DNA of 31,118 nt from Asparagopsis taxiformis (Eukaryota; Rhodophyta; Florideophyceae; Bonnemaisoniales; Bonnemaisoniaceae): NCBI GenBank assembly GCA_030407315.1, contig JALQPE010001000.1:1-31118 (forward strand), written 5' to 3'. This document shows, in pieces, positions 1 to 10,000 of this stretch. Within the stretch, counting starts at the first letter, position 1. Every line of letters begins with the position of its first letter. The notes beneath the pieces are model-generated. The model had not been told where the DNA came from and did no database searches. It saw only the letters and a program-made list of their open reading frames with translations. The position numbers were made by a program, and so were the translations under genes.

Positions 1-583
1 GCCTTTGCGGTCTATAACAATCATAAACTGTGAATTATTAGTATGTGGTCCAGAATTGGCCATGCTCACAATACCATACTCGGCATGTGAAAGTTGATCC
101 AAGCTTTCGTCTGCGAAGGAGCGACCATAGATGGACAGACCGCCTGTGCCTTCCTTTTTCTGCCCTTTCAGCTCCACATCGCCAGTTTGTAGTATGAATT
201 CAGGCACAATTTTGTGAAACTTGCAGCCTTGGTACGACAGCTCTTCATGATCTGAACACAATGCTCGGAAATTTTCGCACGCGCGTGGAGCAACATCGGG
301 TCGCAGCTCAAAGATGATTCGACCGGCAGATTCGCCGTCTATTTCAATATCCATGAAGCATCTCGTTTTCTTGCGCAGAATATTCCGCTTAGGGGCTTTT
401 ACTGTGTTGGTCTGTTTCACGACAACTTCTGCACAATTGAATAGAGGAATTGGTTAGTGCGCAGCAGAAGGCAGCGTTGGTGAAAAATCGATGCCTAGTT
501 GACCTACTTCCATGGTCGGGGTCGCCAGGAAATGTGGCGGTAATACGGGGAGTGGAAGAGGACTTCGATAGAGATTGCCCCAT
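1..583 (-). CDS. Cyclophilin-type peptidyl-prolyl isomerase, C-terminus beyond the window
   Basis: Two exons are visible: exon 1 is 583-508 and exon 2 is 428-1, running off the window edge. Joined in frame (split codon at the junction) they give a basic leader, then the cyclophilin fold: MDIEIDGESAGRI, a CKFHKIVPEFILQTGD active-site segment, a GGLSIYGRSFADE loop and MANSGPHTNNSQFMI. These are hallmark cyclophilin motifs, so the family is firm. Cyclophilins catalyse cis-trans isomerisation of Xaa-Pro bonds and assist folding. Two points are odd. The catalytic Arg of the usual FHRI motif (Arg55 in human CypA) is Lys here. The start MGQSLSK fits an N-myristoylation signal (Gly2, Ser6), which would place the protein at membranes. 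I chose the ATG at 583 because its frame is the one that splices into exon 2. The upstream methionine at 675 lies in another frame. Confidence 0.88.
429..507 (-). other. Spliceosomal intron in the cyclophilin gene (79 nt)
   Basis: On the minus strand the intron begins GTAGGT and ends GTGCAG, with a CACTAAC branch-site-like heptamer about 30 nt before the acceptor. Removing it joins exon 1 and the cyclophilin exon in frame. Confidence 0.8.
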
Positions 584-965
584 GCGTTGGTTGGAACATA
601 TGCGAACGATACATGGGTTGGCACGCGAATGACTGTGGGCATCGTCATTTTAAGCCATTGAAGCAAGTTGAGCAATGTCTCTCAGTGCGGATTAATATTA
701 ATCACATTAAAATAATTGCTTCCATTCAATTCAATTTGTCAGTGTCATTTCTGATCTCATCAATTACAAAAGTAATTATGAGAACAAGACTCATTTTGAG
801 CTCCCACCTCAAACTTTTGTCCCGACCGCGCCACTACCGCGCACCCTTCATTAGCTCAGTTCAATCCGACACCGTGCACCACAATCATTACCGATCCATC
901 TCTTCCTAGACCGATTACCTCGCGATATCATTCCAAATCCTTCGTTAGCCACATCAACGACCCAA
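584..965. promoter_or_regulatory. Intergenic region between two divergent genes
   Basis: The cyclophilin gene reads left and the KAS gene reads right from this 382-bp stretch, so it should carry both promoters. It is AT-rich around 680-780. I see no clear TATA box or conserved regulatory motif. Short ORFs here look like chance. Confidence 0.4.
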
Positions 966-2510
966 ATGACCCGCACAATGCTCAACTTTGTCCCATGCGC
1001 ACCCCAACCTCTCTCGACTTGCTCGTGGATCACCGCCGAATCACCGATCTGCAAATCGCGTCTGCCGCCTTCTCATCGCTCATCTGTCTCTAAAAATGTT
1101 CCTACGATGATTGCATTGACCCGCGAAACTTCCCAAGGCACTGTTAAACGAATCGTCGTCACCGGAACCGGTGTCGTGTCATGTTTCGGCACCGACCGAC
1201 GCCGATGTCTTCTATCAGAATTTATTGGATGGTAACAGTGGTGTTAAGAAGGTCACTAGATTCGATGTGGAGGGGTGGACTACAAACTTCGCTGCCGCCA
1301 TTGACTCCGATCTTGTTAATTCGTCCGGCTACATCAATCCCAAATTGCTTCGTCGAATTGATCCGTTTCTGACCTACGCCATTATCGCCGGCAAGAAGGC
1401 GCTTGAGAGCGCTGGTATTGAAATTGGCTCTGATGCATTCGAATCACTTAACAAGCACAGATCGGGGGTTCTCTGTGGTTCTGGAATGGGAGGCCTCAAC
1501 ATTTATTCCGAAGGTGTGGAGAAGCTTATTTCGAGAGGTCATAGCCGTATGTCTCCATTCTTTATCCCCTACGCGATTACAAACATGGTTCGCTCCTGCA
1601 TACACAACGTATTTTCACATGCATCAATCCTGACACGCTTGGTTTACTAACTATCTCATTTTCACCCATTGGTTCTTTCTCATCCTAGGCTTCGGCGATG
1701 ATTGGAATTGAGACCGGTTTCATGGGTCCCAATTACTCTGTTTCTACTGCGTGTGCAACAGGAAATTTCATGATTAACAATGCTGCCATGCACATCCGAC
1801 GCGGTGACTGCGACATCTGCCTTGCTGGTGGCTCTGAGGCTGCTATTGTCCCCGTTGGCCTCGGAGGTTTTATCGCGTGCAGAGCGCTCTCTTCAAGGAA
1901 TGATGCCCCCACCCAGGCATCACGACCATGGGATAAGAACCGGGATGGTTTTGTAATGGGGGAAGGTGCCGGTATCTTGTGTCTAGAGAGTTTGGAGCAC
2001 GCCTTGGCACGTGGAGCACCAATCATTGCTGAGTATCTTGGTGGAGCTCAGAGTTGTGACGCCCACCATATGACTGAACCAAGACAAGATGGCAGTGGTG
2101 TGAAAGCATGTATTTCAAACGCGCTTCTGGATGCCGGTGTTCCAAAAGAGCGTGTGAACTATATCAACGCACACGCAACTTCAACCCCAGCTGGAGACCT
2201 GGCTGAATACAGGGCGGTGCGTAGTGTGTTTGACGGTGATGTGAGCCATGTGAGAATGAACGCCACTAAGTCCATGATTGGCCATGCGCTCGGTGCAGCA
2301 GGAGGCCTCGAAGCCGTCGCCACGGTCAAGGCAATTCAAACCGATAAGATCCACCCAACGATTAATGTAACTGATCAGGAGCCAGAAGTTGACATGGACA
2401 TTGTTGCCAATGACATGCAAGAATTTCAAGTTGATGTTGGTATCTCCAACTCGTTTGGGTTTGGAGGACATAACAGCACAGTCGTGTTTAGCAAGTACGA
2501 AGGCTCGTGA
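966..2510 (+). CDS. fabF: 3-oxoacyl-ACP synthase (KAS I/II, plastid type) with a frameshift
   Basis: It condenses malonyl-ACP with acyl-ACP in type II fatty-acid synthesis, in the plastid if the leader is a transit peptide. Exon 1 is 966-1587 and exon 2 is 1689-2510. About 55 Ser/Thr/Pro/Arg-rich residues precede the mature start KRIVVTGTGVV. The catalytic Cys-His-His triad is all present: Cys in STACATGN, His in NAHATSTPAGD and His in KSMIGHALGAAGG. PFFIPYAITNM and the C-terminal SNSFGFGGHN match plant/cyanobacterial KAS I closely. At 1192-1200 the sequence CCGACCGAC contains a 4-nt tandem duplication that shifts the frame. Before it the protein reads VVSCFGTD; after it, in the next frame, ADVFYQNLLDGNSG. 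Only this indel separates the two halves, and it is too short to be an intron, so it is an assembly error or a recent null allele. No downstream ATG would give a complete enzyme. Confidence 0.92.
1588..1688 (+). other. Spliceosomal intron in the KAS gene (101 nt)
   Basis: The intron starts GTTCGC after ITNM and ends CCTAG before ASAMIGIE, with a perfect TACTAAC branch site near 1645. The donor is weak. A GTATTT donor at 1609 would add 7 in-frame residues, but the first donor aligns without an insertion to known KAS I proteins. Confidence 0.8.
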
Positions 2511-2690
2511 GTCGGGGATTTGGGACCGATTGACGTGAAACGAGCTGCCGAGAAGTTTATGAGCAAAGGCGGACAGCTCTGCGGCAGGCGAAACACTGGG
2601 AGACTTTTAGAATGGCTGAAAGCCGACTCTGAAAGTATTAACAAATAATATTGGAACTACGCAGCAGTTCATTGGTACTTGATGGTAACT

Positions 2691-5600
2691 CTAATTACCA
2701 AGTCGTGATCTTCGCCGCCACATGAACTCCTCCTCATACCCGCCCAATATCTTTTCAGCAGCCCTCATCGCGAAATCCTTACCGTATAGCACACCCAGTT
2801 TTTTATCGTCATTGCAAAGACCAGATCGTCTTGTGAAGTAGTCCAATGCCGCTTTCCCTTCCTCGTCAACAGCTCCACCGACGCTCACATTTCGACAAGA
2901 ATCTATTGAGAGCGTATAGAACATAGGATAAAGAAGTTGTCCTCGCCCACCAGTCTTCCTTGCTTCGAGATGTGCCTTATGAAACCATTTCGCCTCCCAC
3001 ATAGGCCATTTACTCTTGAAATTTTCTGAAATGATAAAGACTGCCATCTTGCTTCTTTTCATTGCAAACTCGAGCTGCTCTTGGTTCGACATTCTCGTGG
3101 CTCGCATCCTTTCCCGATCTAGAAATACTCGTAGCCCCTCTCTCTGTAGCTCATCGTGCAATGGGTAGGCAATCGAGAATTTTTCAAGCCCTGAATGACT
3201 GATAAAAACATCATAGAGGCACTGATCATAATTGGTGTCACTCAATCTCAAGCGCTTCTTGCAAGAACAGCATTTCCCATCCATGTCAGGAAATACCCCG
3301 TCCCCTGGGTACTGTCCATTCTTGTATTGTCGGATCCAGTCTGAATCAAACTCAAATTCAACATCTCCGCTGTTACAGTTTCTCTCACCCATTACGCAAT
3401 CAGACAGGAGTACATGCTTTCGGGGCACTTGCATATCATTCAGAAAGTTATCCAATGATTTCAAGCACTCCAAACCTATAGTCATTGCTTCGCGTGATCG
3501 CACTTTGTAAGAAACTTGTCGCTTTTGACTGTTAAATACCACAAGTACATTAGCTGCACCTTCCAATTCCATCATAACGGCGTCACCGCGAACTAAATGT
3601 GCTTTCGTTTTCTCCCTCCCAATTGTACGACTGAGGTGCGCTATAAACTTGCCGGCCAAACCTGATGGTAAGCAATCATCAAACTTACTCATCATGCGCA
3701 CCTCCGCTTCTTCACGATTTGCGATCCCTGGAATATCTGGCATACTCTCGTATCCGTCTTCTAAAGCCTGTACGTTACCATTTTGTAAAAGTGCTGGGAA
3801 CCCCAAAAGCAGTTCGGATTTTCCACTTGCATTTGTTTGTGATCTTAGTCGGAGGATTAAATCGACCTCACACAACACATCAAGCATGACAGACTGGATC
3901 TCTTCAGAATGCTGACTCCAAAGTATTTTCAGACCGTGCCATCCTAATAATCCTTTCTCTTGCAACAAACCAATTTCTTCTCTTCTTAATCGGCGTTTTA
4001 TGAGGCGTTCAGGGCCAGTTACTTGCCGAACAAAATCAACTATCTTGTTTGGGTTCATGAACACATAATAATTACCATCTGGCTTCTTAAATATGACCAC
4101 ACGTCCAAGGCCTTGGTAAAACACTAGGGCTTTTTCTGCGTCTATTTCTCGTGCATTCTTGTCAGTGTCAAACGCTGGGAAGCCATCCACCAAGGCGTTA
4201 ACATGTGACTTGGTTAGAAATATTACATCATCTTTTTTCTCTAATGTCTCTATTAGAGCAACCCATCGCGCAGGTACTTTTTCTCTTCGTGAAACAACTT
4301 CATCTGCGACCTCTTTGATTGTACTTTTGAGCTTTTCTAAACCTGATTCCACAGGCTGAAAAACAGCGGTGGAGTTCTCAATCGCAACATATCGCACTTG
4401 TCGGTTAACTTCTCCTGGATCTGGTGTTTTCACCCACTCGTTATACGCTGCGTTCCCTAAGTGAGGAACCATGAGGTCCTCCAGCTCATTCCATACAGCC
4501 TGCTCGTCTGCGGAACATTTATCCTTTCGGGTACCCACAACAATCGGGCGCACAGCAGCTGGATTGTGCGAAAGGGAATGCGCTAGCTGCATCCAGCGAC
4601 ATAATTCCTGGACCTCTTCAATTTTTCTTTCACCACAAAACTTTTCCAAGTCAATGACAAACAAGATCACGCTAGCATATTTGACAAATAAGGAGTGAGC
4701 CATAAAATACTCCTTCTGTCCACCAAGGTCCCAACATTGTAACAATGCATCACCTTTCGGGAGAGGAAATTTAGACTCTGTCAGAGCTCTACGAGCCCTC
4801 TCGATGACACTATAACGTTCATTTTCCGATATGGTCGGTACCTCCCAGGGCAGGCTTGATTGCTCATGGAGCACGGTATCTGATGTAATCGTGCCATATG
4901 ATGGAACGTTTTCAGATTCTACTATGTTTTCCTGGGATGTTATGATTCCCGTAGAGATGTGAGCTTCTACTGAGCCTGGCCTGGCAGGAACTAAAGAATG
5001 GTGCGGCGTTAGGCTCTGAATACTATTGTGGCTGTCATTCCTTCCACCACCTTGATGGACGGAGGAAATAGCCTCAGAAGTTGCCCTTGATAAATTTGCA
5101 AGCAAAGACTCACAGTTGAAAACCAATTCTTCAAGTTCATGGTCGTTTTGTTTTCCTTGACCTATATGGAAGCGATCTAAACATGCCAGTTCAGTAGGAT
5201 TATGTTCAGGAATAAATTCTTGTTCACGAAGACTTCGAACAACAGATGTTTTTCCACGGGCGCCTCCACCAAGAGTCAGTACAAAGCACTGGCAAGGCCT
5301 TATCCAAACTTCTCGTAATGTAGACACAACTACGTGACGGTAATTTTCTTTGACAGACACAAAATGCCTGCGCACGTTGTTGTTCCCTATCACATCTCGG
5401 TTCGTTATCTCAAGTTCTACTGCGTCTGCGAAGAGCCGGTTTGCTTGTTCAAGATCTTTCTGTACTCCTGACTCTCCTCTTTCAAGAAGTACCGCGAGCT
5501 CGTTCATTGCAGGTGCGTACTGTTGCTTTTCAAGGCATGTTTCCAAGACTTTTTTCGCCTCTAGAACATTTCGATATTCTCCACTATCCTCAGCAAGGAA

Positions 5601-6752
5601 CAGGCGTGCCAGCGAAACGAGGTCTACTGGAAGATTTTCTTCTTCGATAGCTTGTTTGTAGAGGTTAATGGCTTGAGGTATATCTTTTAACACTCCTGTA
5701 TCTCCTGTTCTCAGTTTTGCAGCAAGTTTCACTTTTGCTCCCCGACCAGCACCTTTTTCTATAGCAGTCTGATATAGTTTGATAGCCCGTTCAGGATCTG
5801 ATCTTGTGGATCCATCGAAATCTCCTAGGAGCATATCAGCGAGGATTTCCATAGCATTGCGATTCTCCAATTGAACAGCCTTCTCAAGGAGAGTAATTGC
5901 TTGACTAGAATCCTTTTCAATACCATCAGGCCCCTCGAAAAGCAACCTGGCAAGATCACACATAGCATTAGAGTCATTTTGATCATCAATATATATCTGC
6001 AACAACACTCTCGCACGATCAGGATCAGCAGGAACACCTTCCTCTCCAAAACTGAGGATTTGGCCGAGAGGTCTCATTGCTAGGATATCGTTTTCCTTTT
6101 CAATAGCACGATTGAACAAATCCACAGCTTTTACGAAGTCTCTTTCGATACCTCCATCGCCGCGATACAATAGAAGTCCAAGGTTTGTCATGGAAGGTAC
6201 ATGATCATTGGTGGAAATTGCTCGCTGGTATAAATCAACAGCTCGGGGAACATCTAGTGGGAATCCTTGCTCAATGTGGAGCATCCGAGCAAGATTATGC
6301 ATTGCAGTATAACTATTGTGGAGTTCAATTGCTTGTTCATAAAGCTGAACTGCACGATCCGGATTCTTTTGTACACCTAGACCGCTTTGGAACATATGAG
6401 CAAGATTTTCCATGGCGTGAAAATTTCCGCGAGCTGCAGCAAACTCGTTCAGCTCCAGAGCGCGGCGATAATCTCTTGGACATCCATCAGGACCCTCCAC
6501 ATAAATCTGAGCTAATAATGCGGCAGCAGTGGGTCTACCAGCGTTCGCTGCGAGCTGCAGCAATGGAACAGCTATACGCAGGTCTCTTTGGAAACCATGC
6601 AGACCGAGAAAATGAACGCCTTGAGCTTCAAGAACTTCAGGGTCTGTTTCATTGCATTCCGGACTACATTGTCCTCGCTGTAACGAATCCTGAGGAGTCT
6701 GTTGGATGCGTCTATCAGTTGAAGCATGTTGTCTTGAGATCCGATTTCCCAT
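2691..6752 (-). CDS. Sel1-repeat / Roc GTPase / COR / TIR receptor-like protein
   Basis: This single-exon ORF of 1353 residues has four modules in order. (1) Residues about 40-450 hold roughly eleven Sel1/TPR-like helical repeats of ~37 residues, a protein-binding scaffold. (2) From residue 495 comes a Roc (Ras of complex proteins) GTPase: P-loop GGGARGKTS, DLGGQ switch motif at 675, and base-recognition motif GTRKDK at 740. A Ser-rich insert lies between the P-loop and switch. (3) A COR domain follows to about 1100, ending in a segment like LPSGLAGKFIAHL. (4) A TIR domain starts with YDVFISHSG at 1180 and includes VFLDRERMR, SKMAVFIIS and WPMWEAKWF. A CCSCKK cluster precedes the TIR. Repeat + NTPase + TIR is the logic of innate immune or cell-death sensors; the actual role is unknown. 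The start MGNRISRQ fits N-myristoylation. Confidence 0.9.
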   Translation of the reverse strand: MGNRISRQHASTDRRIQQTPQDSLQRGQCSPECNETDPEVLEAQGVHFLGLHGFQRDLRIAVPLLQLAANAGRPTAAALLAQIYVEGPDGCPRDYRRALELNEFAAARGNFHAMENLAHMFQSGLGVQKNPDRAVQLYEQAIELHNSYTAMHNLARMLHIEQGFPLDVPRAVDLYQRAISTNDHVPSMTNLGLLLYRGDGGIERDFVKAVDLFNRAIEKENDILAMRPLGQILSFGEEGVPADPDRARVLLQIYIDDQNDSNAMCDLARLLFEGPDGIEKDSSQAITLLEKAVQLENRNAMEILADMLLGDFDGSTRSDPERAIKLYQTAIEKGAGRGAKVKLAAKLRTGDTGVLKDIPQAINLYKQAIEEENLPVDLVSLARLFLAEDSGEYRNVLEAKKVLETCLEKQQYAPAMNELAVLLERGESGVQKDLEQANRLFADAVELEITNRDVIGNNNVRRHFVSVKENYRHVVVSTLREVWIRPCQCFVLTLGGGARGKTSVVRSLREQEFIPEHNPTELACLDRFHIGQGKQNDHELEELVFNCESLLANLSRATSEAISSVHQGGGRNDSHNSIQSLTPHHSLVPARPGSVEAHISTGIITSQENIVESENVPSYGTITSDTVLHEQSSLPWEVPTISENERYSVIERARRALTESKFPLPKGDALLQCWDLGGQKEYFMAHSLFVKYASVILFVIDLEKFCGERKIEEVQELCRWMQLAHSLSHNPAAVRPIVVGTRKDKCSADEQAVWNELEDLMVPHLGNAAYNEWVKTPDPGEVNRQVRYVAIENSTAVFQPVESGLEKLKSTIKEVADEVVSRREKVPARWVALIETLEKKDDVIFLTKSHVNALVDGFPAFDTDKNAREIDAEKALVFYQGLGRVVIFKKPDGNYYVFMNPNKIVDFVRQVTGPERLIKRRLRREEIGLLQEKGLLGWHGLKILWSQHSEEIQSVMLDVLCEVDLILRLRSQTNASGKSELLLGFPALLQNGNVQALEDGYESMPDIPGIANREEAEVRMMSKFDDCLPSGLAGKFIAHLSRTIGREKTKAHLVRGDAVMMELEGAANVLVVFNSQKRQVSYKVRSREAMTIGLECLKSLDNFLNDMQVPRKHVLLSDCVMGERNCNSGDVEFEFDSDWIRQYKNGQYPGDGVFPDMDGKCCSCKKRLRLSDTNYDQCLYDVFISHSGLEKFSIAYPLHDELQREGLRVFLDRERMRATRMSNQEQLEFAMKRSKMAVFIISENFKSKWPMWEAKWFHKAHLEARKTGGRGQLLYPMFYTLSIDSCRNVSVGGAVDEEGKAALDYFTRRSGLCNDDKKLGVLYGKDFAMRAAEKILGGYEEEFMWRRRSRLGN

Positions 6753-7094
6753 GGTGCAAAGCAGTCGTAAATATGCTCGGAAGCAAGATAAATCAATGCG
6801 TTAAGGTGGACAACGGCAATGCATGAGCAGTCTATCTAGTACACAGCGCAAACCGCGTTATAGAAATCCAGGATTCCCTCGAGCGAGACGATGCCTGTTC
6901 CTTTACAGTTACGTCACATGTTGTCTAAAAATAAGCCGGATGCGCCTGATAAGCCGTGTGCTACCACTTGGAAACTCTGACATCTAACCAATAAAATTGT
7001 CGTCCCCCGACGCTTTTGCGGGCAACATCAGGGTTATCACAGCAATGCACGTCGAACACTCTGTCACTAGCAGTAGGTGTCCAGCAATGCTTTT
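6753..7094. promoter_or_regulatory. Intergenic region upstream of the Sel1-Roc-TIR gene
   Basis: This 342-bp gap lies between the start of the TIR gene and the end of the next minus-strand gene. It should hold the promoter of the former and the 3' end of the latter. I see no specific motif. Confidence 0.3.
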
Positions 7095-10000
7095 CTAAAT
7101 TGCCACCTGGATTACCGTACACAAACGGCCACTCCGGAACGAAAACCTCAAATCTGTACCGCTTATCTGTCTCGACCGAGTTATCCGCTCTTCCTGCACA
7201 TGACCTGCTTGGACCGCGATCTGCGTGTACAACTCTTCGATAGCACTCTCTTGTGATTCATTCCAATTCGCAGCGACCTTCGCCGACAGAGCCAAATGTA
7301 GCGAACAACACCTTTTCGCTGAAAAACGCTCCACCTCCAGCATCATTATTCTTCTCAGCACAACAAGCGCCGCTTCCCGCAGAAATTCGTTCAACGAGCT
7401 ACCCGCGTTACACAACAATGCAACATTCCTGTCGCTGACCCTGACCTTAACTGCCCCATTTTCAATTTTGCAAGCGGCTTGTATCATCACGTCCAACAGT
7501 ACACATGCGTTTGCAGCCGTGCACGCTTCGATTCCGACTTCATCTGATGGACAGAATCTCAGTAATCCTGCCCAAAATTCGCTGTCGTTAACAAGCTTAC
7601 TCACATCCCCACTTTCTCTAAAGTTCTCCTCTTGCACGATCAAAAATACGACACACATCATCATCGATACCATTCGCATCTTATGCAAACCGGCTACCTT
7701 TCCACGACTATACTCGCGGAAAACTTTGATAGCCTGTCCATATACTCCGCACTCAATCACGTACTTTCTGCTTGATAATTCACTCGTTCCATCCAATACA
7801 CAAACCAGAAATCTGGACGCACACAGAATAAGCTTCATTTGTGTTTCGTGTTTTCCATCCATTGCGCATTCTCGTATGAACAACTTACACACCCCTTGGA
7901 CCATTCGAAGAGAGGGCGGTGCAGCTTTCACAAACCCTTCGTCAGGGATGAGCGAAACCAAGCTACTAATTCGTGCACACTCCAGGTTGATATCCAGACC
8001 TTCTTTTCTATCCAAGCCATGCTTTTCCTTCTTGTTGGAAAGCAGCTGTTGCACTACATTATACAGAACATCTGTAAAACCGGCTTTCTGTAGAGCAGTA
8101 AACATATTCACTCTATCACCATGGCTTATGAACAAGCCACCAATACATTCACTGATTACATCTGAGTTTTTCGACCTTGAAATCGCAAATAGAATACTTT
8201 CTGAAATCAAAGCTGATCCCAGCTCCTTCCCGCCTTCTAGAATTAATTTCGCTATTTCCTCTCCCCTTCGGCCTCTCACTTTTCCAAGCTGTCGATAATC
8301 GTTGCAAAACTTGTCCCACGCTAGCACACTAGCGCTACACGGCACAGCACAAACAATTTCTTGGAATACAAAAAAGTCGCTATCGTTTTCCAAGCAGAAC
8401 GACGCGTCTCTGATGATTTCTTCCAGAATTGGTGCGTCGTCCAGAAATGTGATTCCGAACTCAGAACAAAGGAAAGCCGCTGCTCTTCCAATTGATATTA
8501 TATCAACCTCTCGTTTCCCAATTGTAGCCGTTTCAATTTCCAGCCTTGTAAAGAGAGCTTGAGCTAATGCATTGGGTTCGGCCAATGTGTCTACAAAACG
8601 AAGCATAATAGCCTTTTGAACCAAAACAAAACAAAATGATCCTTGAGACTCCCATGGTGCACTGGCAAGTGCCGTCAGAAATTCTTCATCACTGCATGGC
8701 ACTGACGCTGTCAAGAACTTATCCATTGAGTCAAAACCCACGCTAATATGACGCAGAAAATCTTGCATCGTTCCGTCCAGAGATGCTTTGAAATTTTCTT
8801 CTGATCCTGATAAGGCTTCAGCAAAGGCAAACAATGCTCTCGGAGGGAATAACCGCCAACACCAACACTGCATTTGATCTAGGTCTTCATTTGTGAAGCA
8901 GTTTAGGGCGTAGAAAGAGGGGGATATGACCGATATCAGAAGCTCCAATGCACACTTCAGGGTTTCTAATATATCTTTCCGTTGATCATTCCTGGTAAAT
9001 CGTTCAGAACACTTCTCAAAGGCAACTTTCCAAGAGTCAAAAACCACATGGAGGATTTGTTTTCCAAAGACCTGATACTTGACGCACTCTTCACTTTTGT
9101 TTCGTGCCTTTGCACTTGTCGCTTTGAATGCATCAACAATCCGCATCAGAGAGCTGAAAACGACGTTTGCCAATGCATCTTCATGAGACAAGGAATCACA
9201 CAAGTGTAACAGTGACTCAGACGTATCTAGATCAACATTATACCTTTGGAGAAATTCAACAAGAGACGACAAACCGTCCCGTAGTAGGGAAGCTTTTGAC
9301 ACTACTGGAATTCCACCTGTTTCAGGTGTACTTTTCGCCGTTGTCGCCTGGGCAGAAAGCTTGTGCAAAAATGAGATATAGCTCTTTACAGAACTTGAAT
9401 TAAACACAGGAATTGGGGCGTGTCGAAAGGCATGACTGAAAATCGTGATAACCAAGCGCTCCGAGACACGATCCTGCACCAGTTCAGCGGTTTCGACAAT
9501 TACGCCAAAGCAGTAGCACCATTTGGAAGCAACGAGTTCTGGCTCTGCAGCCGAAATGGCAACCAAGGCTTGAAGAGGATGCTCCATAAAGCTTTTGCCT
9601 GCGTTTGCGGACCTCAAAGATTCGATTATGTGTTCCATGATATCCTCCTGAATCATTCGGGAAGCCATTCCGGCATGACAAAGGGATGAAATAACGGCAG
9701 CAGTTACAGCACGATCCGGATGTTGCGACAAGAGGGAATACCTCATTGTTGAGAAAAGTGACTCGGACTGAAAAAGCGCTTCGATTACTTTCTGGTTGTG
9801 TGAAACATCATTGAGTAAGTGTTTGAGCAGCGACATATACAGAGCTACGGAGTCATCTGTTTGGTATGGGGGAAGTGCCGATTCGATAGCTTGCAACACA
9901 GTTTCTGGGCATCCCTCGCAGATGGCAAAATCTGCAAGATATCGTAAGATAGGGATGAGTTCAACGTAGAGTGTCTTTTCAGAGATCAGGAAGTCAGTGA

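Noticed and set aside
613..909. A 98-codon frame upstream of the KAS gene as a possible transit-peptide exon
   Set aside because: It ends at a stop and I found no convincing donor or acceptor to join it to the KAS frame. The ATG at 966 already gives a suitable leader.
6185..6826. A 213-codon plus-strand open frame over the start of the TIR gene
   Set aside because: It is antisense to the Sel1 repeats, whose repeat pattern in the minus frame is unmistakable.
7225..8298. A 357-codon open frame on the plus strand
   Set aside because: It lies opposite the 1198-residue minus-strand gene. Its Ser/Thr/Ile-rich product shows no motif, and the minus frame is open three times longer.
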